Shown: in pieces, positions 12,433 to 24,677 of the stretch
How positions within the stretch are numbered: the first letter of the stretch is position 1
Layout: each line of letters begins with the position of its first letter
Origin: Cristatella mucedo
Lineage: Eukaryota; Bryozoa; Phylactolaemata; Cristatellidae
Direction: 5' to 3'
NCBI GenBank assembly: GCA_009760855.2
Contig: WPIO01000105.1
Coordinates: 476,501-540,500 of the forward strand
Length of the DNA: 64,000 nucleotides
The notes under the pieces: generated by a model
Told to the model about the DNA's origin: nothing
The model's database searches: none
The model's input: only the letters and a program-made list of their open reading frames with translations
Translations under genes and position numbers: made by a program

Positions 12433-13137
12433 AAGCTTAGTTGCTCACCCCAATTGGAATAAAGAACATAAGTCAATGAAATGCTAAGCAGCACATGGGC
12501 AGGCAGGCTGGCAGGCAGGCATTAAAGATACACCCAGTTGAGTGAACGCGTGATCACTAACATAAAAAGTGAAGTACAAACTAATATGAACAAATATAAA
12601 AATACTTAAGTCAACTGTTGGTAAAACAAGTTGCACCAACAGAGCTCAACGGGCTGGCAAGCGTGCTAGCTTGGCTCCTTCAAGTAAGGACAAGTAAAAC
12701 ATCTTAAGTGGCCGAAGACAACTGTTTCAACCAACCACTATTTTGAAAGTCGAATACGGCTTTAAGAAAGAGAGTTATCGTAAGTAAAAATCGTTAATGT
12801 CAACTAGTGAGATAGCGAGACTTGTGATTGCACTGATTGGGCTTGTGAGCGAGTTTATTATCTTGGTGAGGTGTCCTGCACGAGGCAAAGGTTAAGCATA
12901 CCAATATGGTCTTTGGGAAGTCTCACTTGGTGTCCGGAATGCCCCTCAGCCCCTAAATAGCCAGCTAAAGTAAAGGTTCACACCGCTTGAGCAATTTCTG
13001 GGAGCGGGTACAGAGCTGAGTAATGAAGTAGTTCGCGTAATTATGATCTAGTGGTTCATGCCAGTCATCGCAATCCGAGCAACTTAGTCGTGCAGAACCG
13101 TGTCCCTGCATGCTAATACTTACGTATTGCTTAAGTA
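12433..13137. other. LATS intron 2, nothing recognised
   Basis: Non-coding. A short GGCA-rich run lies near 12,503-12,525; nothing else. Confidence 0.5.
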
Positions 13138-13605
13138 TATACTACCCCATCAGGCCAAGCATCGTACCACCTGCTTTTCGGTATCCAACAGCCTACAAAT
13201 ACCTCGTACAAACCTTAAATCCTTTGGAGACCGTGCATTTAGTTCGTATGCTCCCAAAGCCTGGAACTCCCTCCCGACTTGCGTCAGAACATCCCCTGAC
13301 CTGACCACATTTAAAAGAAACTTAAAAACACACCTATTTAGGACAGCATTTAGTGGGTCCCTGCGATTTGTGCTTCATGTGCTTATGCGTGCTGACACTG
13401 TGCATGCTGCCACTAACCACATTTGCATACCGACCCTGTGCATGTCACCCCTAACCATATTATTCATTTTGTTTGTTTTTCAAGCATGATTTTACTTACC
13501 ATTCAATTGCATTTAACTTTTGCAGCAAATGTAAAGCGCCTAGAAAGAGATTAAGTTCTCTGAGGGTGCTTTATCAAGTGCATTATTATTAGTAATATTA
13601 TTAAG
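13138..13605 (+). mobile_element. LINE family A, short 3' fragment
   Basis: 5'-truncated within the last part of the ORF (PHQAKHRTTCFSVSNSLQIP, then FRTAFSGSL). A normal 3'UTR follows, with GTAAAGCGCCTAGAAAGAGA and an (ATT)n tail at about 13,581-13,603. High similarity to the copies at 14, 30 and 53 kb implies recent insertion. Confidence 0.8.
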
Positions 13606-13877
13606 ATAATAGCCTAATATAACTGTAACCGGATTACTGTGTATGTTTTTGCTCCGCGTGAGAAAACAAAGGTAGACGTGTTTTGTTACACATATTACAA
13701 ACGCTTGTGAATCCTATGTTTTGGAGAAATCTTGTTTGACAGCAGTCTATAAAAAGGTGAAATATTACGGTTATATCTTGATCACTAGGGTATGCAAAGT
13801 TTTTGTGCCAGTAGTGCATGTCTCATTCTAAACCTTATGGGATCTTCGTGTGCATTATTCGCATATGCTTATATACT

Positions 13878-16505
13878 TAATAATAATAATAATAATAATA
13901 ATAATTCACTTGATAAAGCACCCTCAGAGAACTTAATCTCTCTCTAGGCGCTTTACATTTGCTGTAAAGTGAAATGCAATGGAATGGTAAGTAAAATCAT
14001 GCTTGAAAAACAAACGAACTGAATAATATGGTTAGGGGTGACATGCACAGGGCCAGTATGCAAATGTGGTTAGTGGCAGCATGCACAGTGTCAGCACGCA
14101 TAAGCACATCAAGGACGAATCACAGGGACCCACTACATGCTGTCCTAAATAGGTGTGTTTTTAGGTTCCTTTTAAATGTGGTCAGGTCAGGGGATGTTCT
14201 GACGCAAGTCGGGAGGGAGTTCCAGGCTTTGGGAGCATACGAACTAAATGCACGGTCTCCAAAGGATTTGAGGTTTGTATGAGGTATTTGTAGACTGTTG
14301 GATTCCGAAAAGCGGGTGGTACGATGCTTGGCCTGATGGGGGAGTATGTCGGAGAGATAGGCTGGAGCCATAGAATGAAGTGACCTAAAAGTGAGCGACA
14401 AAACCTTAAAGTCAATCCGTTGCTTGACTGGTAGCCAGCGCAGGTCGGCGAGAAGTGGAGTAATGTGGCAACTGTGGTGCTCACGACAGACAAGCCTAGC
14501 TGCAGAGTTTTGCACCAGCTGCAATCTCCTGATCGCACATGCTGGTAGGCCAGTAAGCAGTGAGTTGCAGAAGTCGAGACGGGATGTCACGAATGCATGG
14601 ACCAACTTGGACGTGGTATCCTTATCTAAACTAGCCTGAATTTTAGCCATGTTATGAAGCTGAAAATAGGCAGATTTGACTGTGAAGCTGATATAGGCGT
14701 CTAACGAGAGGTCGCTTTGGAATATGACACTTAGATTTCGAGCTGATTCAACTGGAGATATGCTGGCAGAGCCAATTTTGAGCTTCAGCCTTTCCAATTT
14801 GTGAATCACACTGGGTTTGCCCATAACTAGTAAGTTAGTTTTATCGTCATTTAGTTTTAGAAAATGTGCTGCCATCCATGTGCGGATGTCATCAATACAT
14901 GTAGCATGTGAGTTGAGAGAATTAAAGGTGTTCGAAGGCTGGGAGGGATCAAAGCAAAGTTACAACTGAGTGTTATCCGCATAGAAGTGAAAGCAAAGAT
15001 TGTGCTTAGCAATCACATCAGCAAGAGGGAGAGTATAAACCGTGAAAAAAACAGGACCTAGCACGGACCCCTGAGGCACACCATATTTCAGAGGTACCTC
15101 AGATGATCTTTGTCCATTCACGTCAATACTCTGGAGTCTCGCACTGAGATAGGACCTGGACCACTGCAGAGCAGTGCCAGTGATGCTCAGGCGAGATGAG
15201 AAGCGCTCTAGAAGAACTTTGTGATCGATGGTGTCAAAAGCTGCCGAAAGATCAAGCAAAACAAGCAGAGACACTCTACCCATGTCTGCATTCCTAAGTA
15301 GGTCGTTGTATACCCGAAGCAATGCTGACTCTGTGGAGTGATTAGCTCTAAAGCCAGACTGGAACTTACTAGCAAGCTGTGAGGTTTCGATATATGAGTT
15401 TAGCTGGTCTGCGACGACCCGTTCCAGTGTCTTTGATAGGAATGGTAGAAGGGAGACTGGGTGGCAGTCGCTCACGTTTTCTCACTTTCTTGAGAGGTGG
15501 CAAGACTACAGCTTTTTTGAAAGGTGCTGGGACATGACCTGAGGCTAATGACATATTAATGATGTTAGTTATGCATGGCAGCAGTGGATCAATGCAACGT
15601 ATGAGCAGGACAGCAGGAATAGGGTCAAGAGGACTTGTTGTCTTCTTTGATTGAGATACAAACGTCAGGACTAGATCACTAGCGATCTGCTTAAATGCAG
15701 ACATTGAGGTGCAGCCAGGAACCGAGGAACAGCATTCTAGTGGGGAGGTTGTCATCGCAAGGACGGGTTCCCTGATCTTGTCTATCTTCTGCACAAAGAA
15801 TCGAGAGAAGCGATCGGCTAGATCATCACAAGGATCATCAGGTAAGGAGCTAATCTGGGAACGGTTGAGGAGATGGTTTATTGTCGACATCAGCATTTTT
15901 GGATTGTGCATCTGTGATTCAACAATGTTTCTATAGAAGCTAGATTTCGCCTTTGCTAGGATCGATTGGTACGACCTACAGTAGTCTTCATATGTCTGGC
16001 GATGGACTGTTAGTCCGGATCTTTTGTATGCTTTTTCAAGCTTTCGCTTAGTAGACCTGGCTAGTTTAATGTCTGTGGTAAACCATAGGCCGTCTGGGCA
16101 GGGACGCTCAGTGCGCTTTGTCAGAGGTGCAAACTCGTCGAGATGTCAGCTAGTGTCGTGTTGTAGCTATCTACCAAGGATGACAGATCGGAGGGATGAC
16201 TGAGCAGCAGATGTGAAGCAGAATTCTCGCACGGACAGCATCGGTGTCAAGGGTCTTGAGGTTTCGCGATTCACAGGTTATTGTAGAGGAGGATGTGGGC
16301 ACACACTGTAGATTGAATGAGATCTGCCAGTGGTCAGATAAGTAGGATTTGGTAATAATTGGTGATGACAAAGTGCAGTTGCATGAGAAAATCTGGTCGA
16401 GTGTGTGCCCCTTGATGTGGGTAGGGTCATGCACATGAGCCACAAGAGACAATGAGTCAGTCAATGAACGAAATTCGGTGCTGAAAGCGTAAGATAATTT
16501 ATCTT
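13878..16505 (-). mobile_element. LINE family A, 2.6 kb copy with partial endonuclease and RT
   Basis: On the minus strand, the (ATT)n tail is at 13,878-13,905 and homology to the 27.6 kb copy continues to about 16,505, where this copy is truncated inside the APE-type endonuclease. The endonuclease end (HIKGHTLDQIF, LSDHWQISFNLQ) includes the family SDH motif. RT and C-terminal region follow. Lesions: a frameshift after the endonuclease, an offset before NYHPVS/DCHPVS, YADD changed to YADN, and a stop just after. Confidence 0.9.
14120..15475 (-). pseudogene. LINE A reverse transcriptase with dead active site
   Basis: RT palm of the CR1/L2 type: LVLLDLSAAFDTIDHKVLLE (first catalytic Asp present) and YGVPQGSVLGPVFF. 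The second motif reads FYADNTQL in place of the usual F/Y-A-D-D, followed at once by TAA. The frame then continues without shift into the 251-codon C-terminal part ending FRTACSGSL. One nonsense codon therefore separates two otherwise intact halves. Upstream, the region to 15,911 (ending near KKVRKRERLPPS) is in another frame. The same three lesions occur in the copy at 28.9-30.2 kb. Confidence 0.88.
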
Positions 16506-17167
16506 CCTACATCGTCACCTTTTCCGAATGATATTATTTTGTGACACTGTCCGAGCATTGCGAAATAAGATTTACTGGAGGGATAATACGACACTGAAGT
16601 AATTTCGACGGTAATTTCCCCCTATGTAGTATATAGTGTCACAACTTCTCTCCCTCTGCTCTTTCACAACAGATGGAGATAAGATTTGGTCTGTAGCATT
16701 ATTGCGGAGCCATACTAGGGGTTCGATAGATCAGGACCTAGTGGGTGCACTTGTCGTAGGATGAGGATCGGGCTCGTTCGAAAGCACACCACTATGTTGA
16801 TCCAGAGCCATGTTTGTATATGCTGGTAGTCCAGCGATCACTGAAGTTTCCACAGAGGCTCGATCGGATTCGTATGGCACATATACAGCAGCTGGACAAA
16901 GCATCTGTAGTTTCCCGGTAGAGCTCTAACAATGCAGGCTTTTGTGCATCGGGGCTGTCATCCTGAAGTGTGCAGCCGTAAGCAGTCAGCTGCTGCCTTT
17001 CTTTCCAACGAAAGAGGTAGTCATGGCCTACTACAAAATGTTTTGCCCTCGACATATCTGATTCGATAACGACATATCACCAACCTAGCATTTAATGACA
17101 CACGGGCCCGGTCAGTGAGGTTGAGGCCACTTGATTTTAAATAATTCCGCTTCCAAACGTTCTCTCT
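16506..17167. other. LATS intron 2, nothing recognised
   Basis: One 87-codon minus frame (16,792-17,055) has no family signature that I recognise. Confidence 0.45.
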
Positions 17168-18148
17168 GATAATAACAATAACAATGCATTTGACATACTA
17201 CCATCAGAGAACTCAGTCTCTTTCTAGGCACTTTACATTTGCTGCAAAGGAAGAAAGATCGACTGGTTATTGGTATCATGCTCGATAAACAACAAGAATA
17301 ACATAGTTAGGGGTGACATGCACAGGGTCAGCATGCAAAGTTTGGTTAGTGGCAGCATGCACAGTGTCAGCAACCATAAGCACATAAAAGAAGAATCACA
17401 GGGACCCACTAAATGCTGTGATAAATAGATGCGTTTTTAGTTTCTTTTTAAATGTGGACAAGTCAGGAGATGCCGTGACGCAACTGGGAAGTGAGTTCCA
17501 GGCTTTGAGAGCATTCGAACTAAAGGCACGGTCTCCGAAGGATTTGAGATTTGTACGAGGTATGGCTAAACAGTTAGATTTCGAAAAGCGGGTGGAACAA
17601 TACATACCCTGGTGGGGGAGTAGATTATATAAGTAGGCTGGAGCCAAAGATTGAAAGAACCTGAAAGTGAGTGACAAAACCTTGAAGTCGATGCATCGCT
17701 TGACTAGGATCCAGTGCAGGTCGTAGAGAAGTGGTGTGATTTGGCTACTGCGAAGCTCAAGACAGACAAACCTAGCTGTAGAGTTTTTTATCAGCTGTAA
17801 CCGCCTGAGAGCACATGCCGGCAGGCCAGCGAGCAGTGAGTTACAGAAGTCAAGATGGGATGTCGCAAATGCATAGACCAATTTAGATGCGGTATCCTTG
17901 TCAGAACAGGCCCGAATTTTAGCAATATTATCTAGCTGAAAGTATGCAGACTGGACTGTGGAGCTGATGTGGTCGTCTAATGAAACGTCACTTTGGAGCA
18001 TTTCACCTAGATTTTGTGCAGATTCAACAGGAGATATGCTCACTGAGCCGATTTTGAGCGTAAGCCTTTCCAATCTCTGAATCACACATGGCTTTCCAAT
18101 AACTAGTAAGTTGGTTTTATCATCATTCAATTTATCTTGAAAGGTGCA
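17168..18148 (-). mobile_element. LINE family A, diverged 3' copy
   Basis: The A-family 3' end is on the minus strand (AAAGTGCCTAGAAAGAGACT, degenerate ATT tail at about 17,168-17,190). A 251-codon open C-terminal RT frame at 18,151-17,396 (KLNDDKTNLLVIG, HLDFCNSLLAGLP, FITAFSGSL) covers the same region as other copies but with many replacements. The long frame despite divergence suggests a different active subfamily. Confidence 0.82.
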
Positions 18149-18479
18149 CATTGGAATGTCATATTGTATTCATTTTTTCTGGATCCTATTGGAGTTTAAA
18201 GTTCTAGACGTTTGCGTCACAAGTCGGTTGGATTCTGGTTCTGCACTGACCACAAGTAGCCACTAGACCCGTGAAGTTTCTGAGTTGTTCAGGTGCTGTA
18301 GTTTCGCCAGTATCACACCGTAAGGCATCCTGGGTGTCTCGAGGCCAAATATTAATTCTTACGGTGATGAATGAGTCGTTGCATGTCTCCAAGTGCAATG
18401 CGCAAAGCATTCATAAGGAGCCGATAAATCCTAGTCCTGTTGGTCTGAGCAAACAAGTACGAAGTTATGTCAGCTATAT

Positions 18480-18890
18480 ACCAACAGGTGCCTCCATGGG
18501 AACGACATGTCGTTTAGTCAGAGGGGCAAACTCACCAAAGACGTTAGCTAGCATTGTAAAGTTGTCGCCGTGCATATAGAAGAGAAGGTCGGTGAGAGGG
18601 TCAAGTAGATTGGCAGAGGAGGTAAGCCTGCATCGAACAGTAGCCGTGTAATGATCCTTTAGATTTATTGACTCACTTGTAGTTTTGAATGTCGATAGAG
18701 AAACGCTTTCCAGGGAGTTAAAATAAGCATACTCTATAAGCCGAGTAGCTGAAAGGGGTGATGATAGGGTAAAATCACCGGTGAAATTTTGATGACGGGC
18801 TTGGGCCTTTTGTATATCTAGGGGCTCGGCCGTGAGCATGGGGGCAGGGGAACTCAAATAGTGAAAGTACATATATTGGAACATATCAGG
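18480..18890 (-). mobile_element. LINE A-like fragment between endonuclease and RT
   Basis: A minus frame of 136 codons contains TLSSP, a spacer, then NVFGEFAPLTKRHVVP. This parallels CTLSSP and TLDEFAPLTKLTVRP of the 27.6 kb copy, that is, the linker after the endonuclease. It is strongly diverged and may belong with the neighbouring diverged copy as a deleted element. Confidence 0.6.
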
Positions 18891-19649
18891 TCAGATGGGC
18901 TATCAAAGCGGATTACTAAAATCACCCAGAGAAAGAAGAGGGCGATTCTGAGTGCAGATAGCCGAGATAAAGTCACAGAAGTAAAAGATGAAGCTGGGGA
19001 TTTCTACCTGAGGAACGATAAGTTACCCCACCTCCGGCTACTTACCGCTAGCAGGACAGAGAACAGGAAATTCAAAAGTGCGCTTAGTAGGAACAGAGAA
19101 CGGATTACAATGAAAAGAAGTGAGGGCCAACACAGCTTCTCAACCACAATTTTTCAGTAATCGAAGAGTATGAAAAAAAGGAGAGAGCATCTTAAGTAGT
19201 ACGGCTGAAAGCCGCGAAGTTCGCGGATTTTAGTCAGGTCTAGTAGCAGAGAAAGTGACAAAAGCGACGCCGAGTATCGAGCGGCCGGAAGCAAGCGATT
19301 TATTGCACAAAGAGCAGGCATTCGAGCAGCACAGGTTTTAAGCGGTCACCTTGATTGGTGAGGATTGTTCTTGCTGGGTAGCAGAAAGAAATTCGCATCG
19401 GTTCTTACTGGAGAACGTGGGCAGTAGTTAGTAGAACTATCAGACTTGGCAGCAGGAGAACGAAAGTTACGGTCGGTAGCACATGCTGCAGACCGAACAG
19501 ACAGATGGTACAGATGCTAGCTTGTCGCCGGCCTCCCTCTCTGGCTACCAGGTGCGTTCTATTGGCGAAATCAAACTCTCCAGGCCAGGCAGGCCTTGCT
19601 GAGCGCACACGGCACGCGAAAATTCCATTTAGGCCATAGGTTGACTCTA
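18891..19649. other. LATS intron 2, nothing recognised
   Basis: No family motif. It lies directly downstream (minus sense) of the gypsy fragment and could be more of that element, but I cannot show it. Confidence 0.4.
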
Positions 19650-19960
19650 ATGCGATTTTCGATTTATCTGCTACTGCAACCGAGCACGGATGCCGGATGT
19701 TATAGTGAGAGTTCTAAAATATTTGGCTTTGTGAAGCCGGTACAGGTTTCTTTTGAGATTCGGCATTGGGCAGCTGTCCCTCACAGTGACCTCACTGAGT
19801 TTGCAATAATCGACACAAATTCATTCAAGGGCTTCTGGACGATCACCGATGGTGATGCCATCGGACTGACTGAGCGCTCACGAATGTCATCGGCTGGCAT
19901 CTCAGCTAGCTTCTTCTTAACTGGGCCCGCAGAGCAGGTGGAATGCACATTCGTCAGTCA
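19650..19960 (-). mobile_element. Ty3/gypsy reverse transcriptase fossil
   Basis: Reading the minus strand across frames gives RSVSPMASPSVIVQK, then VDYCKLSEVTVRDSCPMPNL, then LHKAKYFRTLTITSG. These match, in order, the S-PWASP--LV-KK, VDYRKLN-VTV-DSYPLP and L-GAKYFS-LDL-SG motifs of Ty3/gypsy RT. The catalytic D of the LDL motif is lost (T), and frameshifts and a stop separate the pieces. Spacing of motifs is normal. Confidence 0.72.
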
Positions 19961-20079
19961 CTGCAGCACTGCTTCAGTGGGGCATCAGCTGAATATCATG
20001 CTATATGTTATTATACTTTCCCAAATCAAAGGAGCGTCTGGAAACTACTTAGCAATGTCTCACAAGCAAGATTTTTAAT

Positions 20080-20340
20080 TGATGCCTCTGCTTTCCAGAA
20101 AAATGTGGTCCTATAATGTCCACAAAAGTGTGAGCAGGCTTGTCACGATTGCAGTTGCCATTTGAGCACACTGACTCAGAAATCGGTTCAGCATGGTAAA
20201 TCGAGTGATATGGAACCATTGATTGTCTTTTTGAGTGCCTCCCGCCTCACCTAGCATCGTCAACAATGCACAGCAACGGTTAAATCCTGTGTCAGCCGGA
20301 TATTCCAGAGCATAGATGTCAACGGCCAATGACAGTGGCG
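20080..20340 (-). other. Possible upstream part of the gypsy element
   Basis: A minus frame includes KPAHTFVDIIGPHFSGK, which could be a protease or an integrase remnant. The match is short, and position (5' of the RT piece) favours protease/gag. Not decided. Confidence 0.25.
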
Positions 20341-20539
20341 AGAGCGTCTGAATCGCGGACCTACCCAGGGATCTGCTCTACGTCCATTTGTTTCTCATCG
20401 TACGCTATCTCTTCCTGATGTAATTTGAGGTTCCTAATGTAATACCTATGCTACGTTCTAAAATGACCTTCCACTAGATTCCTTGAGTCGTCTTCGCAGT
20501 ATCGCCTGCCTAATTTCAGTTAAATACAAAAAAATCCAG

Positions 20540-21190
20540 CATGCTTAGACAAGAAGACCACAGCCAAGCTAGTCCATTAATTTGTGGGATCCAAAATCCC
20601 ATCTAGACATATGTAACTCTCCTAAATAAACTTCTGGCCTGTGCAGAAAGTCGCGTAAAGATAGTGCAACATTCTGCGGATTAGCTTGTCTGTCACGTAC
20701 GTCTCAGCTGCCACATCACACCATTTCTGTTTTACCCGCACTGGATCCCTATAAAGCAGCACTTTGACTTTTAGTTCAGGTAAAGCAACGATAGGTCTCT
20801 TAATTCACGCTCTACGACTTAACATTCTGTAGTTTTAACTGCCTAGGTTTCATATCTTACAGCCGGCTGCTCTGACTCTGGTTGCCAAGCTATACCTCAA
20901 ACAAACGTTGAGTATTTTCGCAACTTGGTCTTCGGTTCGCATGGCCCCAAAGCCTGAAAACTGCTGTCTTCATGCATCGCGACATCCCCTTGACTTGACA
21001 GAATTTAAAAGAATCCAATAATCTACACAACTTTTGTTCTTTTGCCCTTTTCTCTGCCCCCATTTAAATCGTCCTTTATGAGCTTAGGATTGCTATATTG
21101 TGGATATGCTAATCAGTAATGAGACAATATGCTTCGTTTTCTGTTAGGTAGAGGGCCTAGAAAGATATTTCAGCTACATATGCATATGTA
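20540..21190 (+). mobile_element. LINE family A, heavily degraded copy
   Basis: Scattered matches to the C-terminal ORF (for example GCTTGTCTGTCACGTACGTC at about 20,684 against the intact GCTTGTCTGTCGTGAGCGTC), ending in GGCCTAGAAAGATATTTCAG. No readable frame. Confidence 0.55.
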
Positions 21191-21686
21191 AAATGTATCA
21201 TGGTTACTGTTATCAGTTTGATAGTCGTGCATTCTATTTTGCACCTACAGAGCAATGGAAATAATGCCTACCGGAAGCAGTTGGGTTTGGTTTTGAATTG
21301 CTTTAAAAAAATATCCGGATATATCATACATGAAACCTCCCGTACACACGCCCTAGCGAAAATCTGAACAATCCCAGTGTATAATATTTGTAGCTAAGAA
21401 GCTGAAAGTTAAAAAATAAAATGTCTCAAATTTGAAATAGTTTGTCGGATTAAACTTGAATTTACGATTATTCGGCCAGTTGTGGAAACGGATTTTCACC
21501 ACATAGGCTGGGATTAAACCGGTTGACTCTCATATCTGCTTGAGAGACTTTCCACTGATGCACGGCCACACACACTCGTCGTCTTTGTCGGCAGTGCTCA
21601 AAGTCGATGAGAAGTTCAGCTTGCCAGCCAAGGTCGTCATATGGATCGAAGAGGACACGTGTCATTGGATCTAGATAAGATGTTGC

Positions 21687-21857
21687 CTGCTGACCCTGTG
21701 CATGTCACCCCTAACATGTTGTTTATCAAGCATGATATTACTCACCATTCAATTGCGTTTCCCTTTTCAGCAGATGTAGTAAAGCGCCTAGAAAGAGATT
21801 GAGTTCTCTGAGGGCGCTTTGTCAGGTGCATTATTATTATTATTATTAAGGACTGAA
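21687..21857 (+). mobile_element. LINE family A, 3'UTR-only fragment
   Basis: Begins in the 3'UTR (GACCCTGTGCATGTCACCCC), carries the AAAGCGCCTAGAAAGAGATT end and an (ATT)n tail at 21,832-21,857. Extreme 5' truncation. Confidence 0.8.
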
Positions 21858-23035
21858 AACGTTCAATGTGATCAGAGGTCGATTGAAATCTAAAGAGTAA
21901 AATCTGAAATAACATTGGAATGGTGTTACTGCATTGAAAGATCTGAATATCTTATCGATTTCTTCAATAATAGTATTATTTCGGTCGATCGAGATTTTTG
22001 TCATTTCAGAGAAGACAATATTGACAATTGGCATTGCAGGGCCTTCTTCTGCATCCACGGATTTCTCATGGATCTCTACCTAAATGCAAACATTTCACAT
22101 GCTTTGGCGTAGGCTTTGATTTGTCGTATAGGACTGTCCAAACTTCGAAAAATGGCTATTTACAAATATTCGCAAAATTGTTGCTGAAATCGCAAGTCGC
22201 GAGCTGTGTTGGTATCGATGGCATGGATTTGTTCGTACTGTCTGTTACTACTAGCTGTATGCTTATGAGAAATTTGGTGATCCAACTTTCGATGTGTTTA
22301 AAACAGTTTGTCAGCTTCTAACTGCCCGATCAATTTGAGCTCCCATTAAAGATTTTGCTGTGTACGCCATCAAATGCCCTGGAGCTTGTTTCCATAATTG
22401 TGAACATGTAGAGCGAAACCAAAAGTTTCTCTTGCGTCATTTGAAAAAGTAGAGATGAACTCGCATTTTTCAGTCCAACACGTGAATTCTTTTCAGACTT
22501 TTGGAATTTACAAGGCACCAACCTACCCTGGAAATGAAGCTGTATAATAGTCACAAAATGCACCTCAGCAAGCTCCATGCATGTATATTGATCTACCAGG
22601 GTGTAATCGGTAAATTTTTTATTTGTAGATTTGTTGCTTCCGGTTTCCACCCGAGTTAGCCATGGTTTGCATAACCATTTTTTTCTTTAATGCGAAGTCT
22701 TTCAGAACTTCCGGTCCCAGTTCAACATATTTGTCTTTCGAAAGGTACCCTAAACAAATATTCGAACGTCGGACAAATAGTGTACGTATTCTCGACATTT
22801 CCCGTTAAGACTACAGAGCCCAGCTATAAGAGTGGATGCTTGCATCGAACTTGAAACATAGATTGTGCTCCCTAAAAGGTGAATCGTGATGGTGAATTAG
22901 GAGTTTTCCCAATCGGCGACAAAAACCTCGTCTTCTTTCGTTGAGCTCCTAGAGCAAAACACTATTTAGTTTAATCTTCGACTTCTTGCGGCTGCTGTGT
23001 TTGACGAAATTTTTTGTTCTAAAGCACGACGTTTA
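21858..23035. other. LATS intron 2, nothing recognised
   Basis: AT-rich non-coding sequence without a supported repeat. Confidence 0.45.
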
Positions 23036-23669
23036 CAGCCATCCCTCGTTCATCGTGGTTAATCGGTTCCCGACTCTGCCTCGATAGGAGAATTTTCGCG
23101 AAGTACGATTCTTTATTTATAAATCGAATATTTTTGTAACTAGAGCATAGAAAACCTGTTCACGAACCTCTAATTCGGTTTCAAAATTATTTAAGCCCTA
23201 TGGACATGAGATAACACCCTTTTAGTCACCATTATACCCGCATTACCCAATATATTAGACAAAGTAAGGGATAATAAGACGTATTAGACGATACAAATAC
23301 CACATTTTAATTAGTGTACATTTAATTATACACGCAATTTTTACATGCAGCCACTAACTTAAGAAAATTTGTTTGATGACGATGAAGAGGTGTACTGCAT
23401 GGCAAAGAAGAGCAAGGTTACTGCTCTCAATGAGGCTGCACCTGACGTTGAAGAACTTGTGTGGGTGCGCGAATACATAGAACAATAGCCCACACGTACA
23501 GTAATTTTAATTTCAATTGTGATGCAAAGGTGTTTAATTGACTCAGGCAACCGAGCGCATGCTGTATCATTTTCACCATCTCGATCAACTTTTTAATGAA
23601 GATATTTGAAAAAACCGCGATAGAGTTGATGCCGCGAAAGTTTAAGCGAGAAGTGGCGAGGGACGACTG
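23036..23669. mobile_element. MITE with pogo/Tigger-type terminal inverted repeats
   Basis: The left end reads CAGCCATCCCTCGTTCATCG; the right end, reverse-complemented, reads CAGTCGTCCCTCGCCACTTC. Both ends are flanked by TA (23,034-35 and 23,670-71), the target duplication of Tc1/mariner/pogo elements. The 634-bp interior has no transposase frame. CAG-CCTCG terminal repeats of this style are known from pogo/Tigger non-autonomous elements. Confidence 0.82.
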
Positions 23670-24261
23670 TATTCGCTTCCTACGTTGTTCCTCCCTCGTA
23701 TGCTGTTTGGGATAGTCGTGTAGATATTCGGCATGACTAGCTGATTTTTATCGTAATCAATTCCTATTAAAACAGTGGAATTTTGCCGTGATGCTTTTCA
23801 ATGCACCATTACATTGAAGAGAAAATGAGAGTACGTTACACACTTCCATTAAACTTGACACCTTTCACTTTGTTCACGATAGCATGATTTCTTACCTGTA
23901 TCACTTCGCTGCCCCTTAAGTTGTGTCTTAAGACACACGTGATTCGTAAAGAATATATTTCCATGGTGGTACGATTCTCGCTCTTACAAACGCCATCTTC
24001 TTAATTTTCTTGGGAGCATAGTTGCTCTGCCAGATTCATTTCAAGGAAGTAAAAACTGGGCTGGTCGGTCACATGATTTCACTCCCACCCACGTACACAC
24101 CCAATGATAGTTCATATGACTACTTTAGACGCGGGTTTGGCGGCTTCTAAGTTGGGCAGATCTAAGCACGAAACGCTGGGCTCACCCACTTTACTTCATT
24201 CAAACTCGTGGCGATCAGGGAGTCATGAGCACAGAAAGAGGCGGCTAAGAGATAGCTAGCT

Positions 24262-24264
<3 letters not shown>
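23670..24264. other. LATS intron 2, nothing recognised
   Basis: Non-coding between the MITE and the CA array. Confidence 0.45.
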
Positions 24265-24346
<82 letters not shown>

Positions 24347-24351
24347 CACAC
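24265..24351. repeat. (CA)n microsatellite
   Basis: About 43 CA dinucleotides with one TATA interruption near 24,328-24,331, roughly 330 bp into intron 2 from the first PPxY exon. Confidence 0.98.
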
Positions 24352-24677
24352 GCAAAGTGTAGGCGCCTCGAGCAAAGGCCTGCAGCGCTGCTCGCGGCAA
24401 AGGCTCGAGCTCAAATGCTGCTTAATTGAATAGGACGCGAATATTCGGCTTCCGTACCGCACATCCGGCTCGGCACTGGCCCTTGGCCGCAGTACCCGTG
24501 GCTCCCACTGTGCAGGAAGGAAACGTGAACGCGAGCTCGTAGCGTGGCGGGCGGTGCATTTGCCGCTATTTTGCGAAGGGACGGTATGGAGTGCAATGGT
24601 CGGGGCAACGCTATCCGTCGTCACGAGGGCGGTGCTTGTTGTCGTCCCTAGCTGGACAGCGGAGTCGCAGCGCTCAC

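Noticed and set aside
19596-20078. 160-codon plus-strand frame
   Set aside because: It overlaps Ty3/gypsy RT motifs readable on the opposite strand; no motif in the plus frame.
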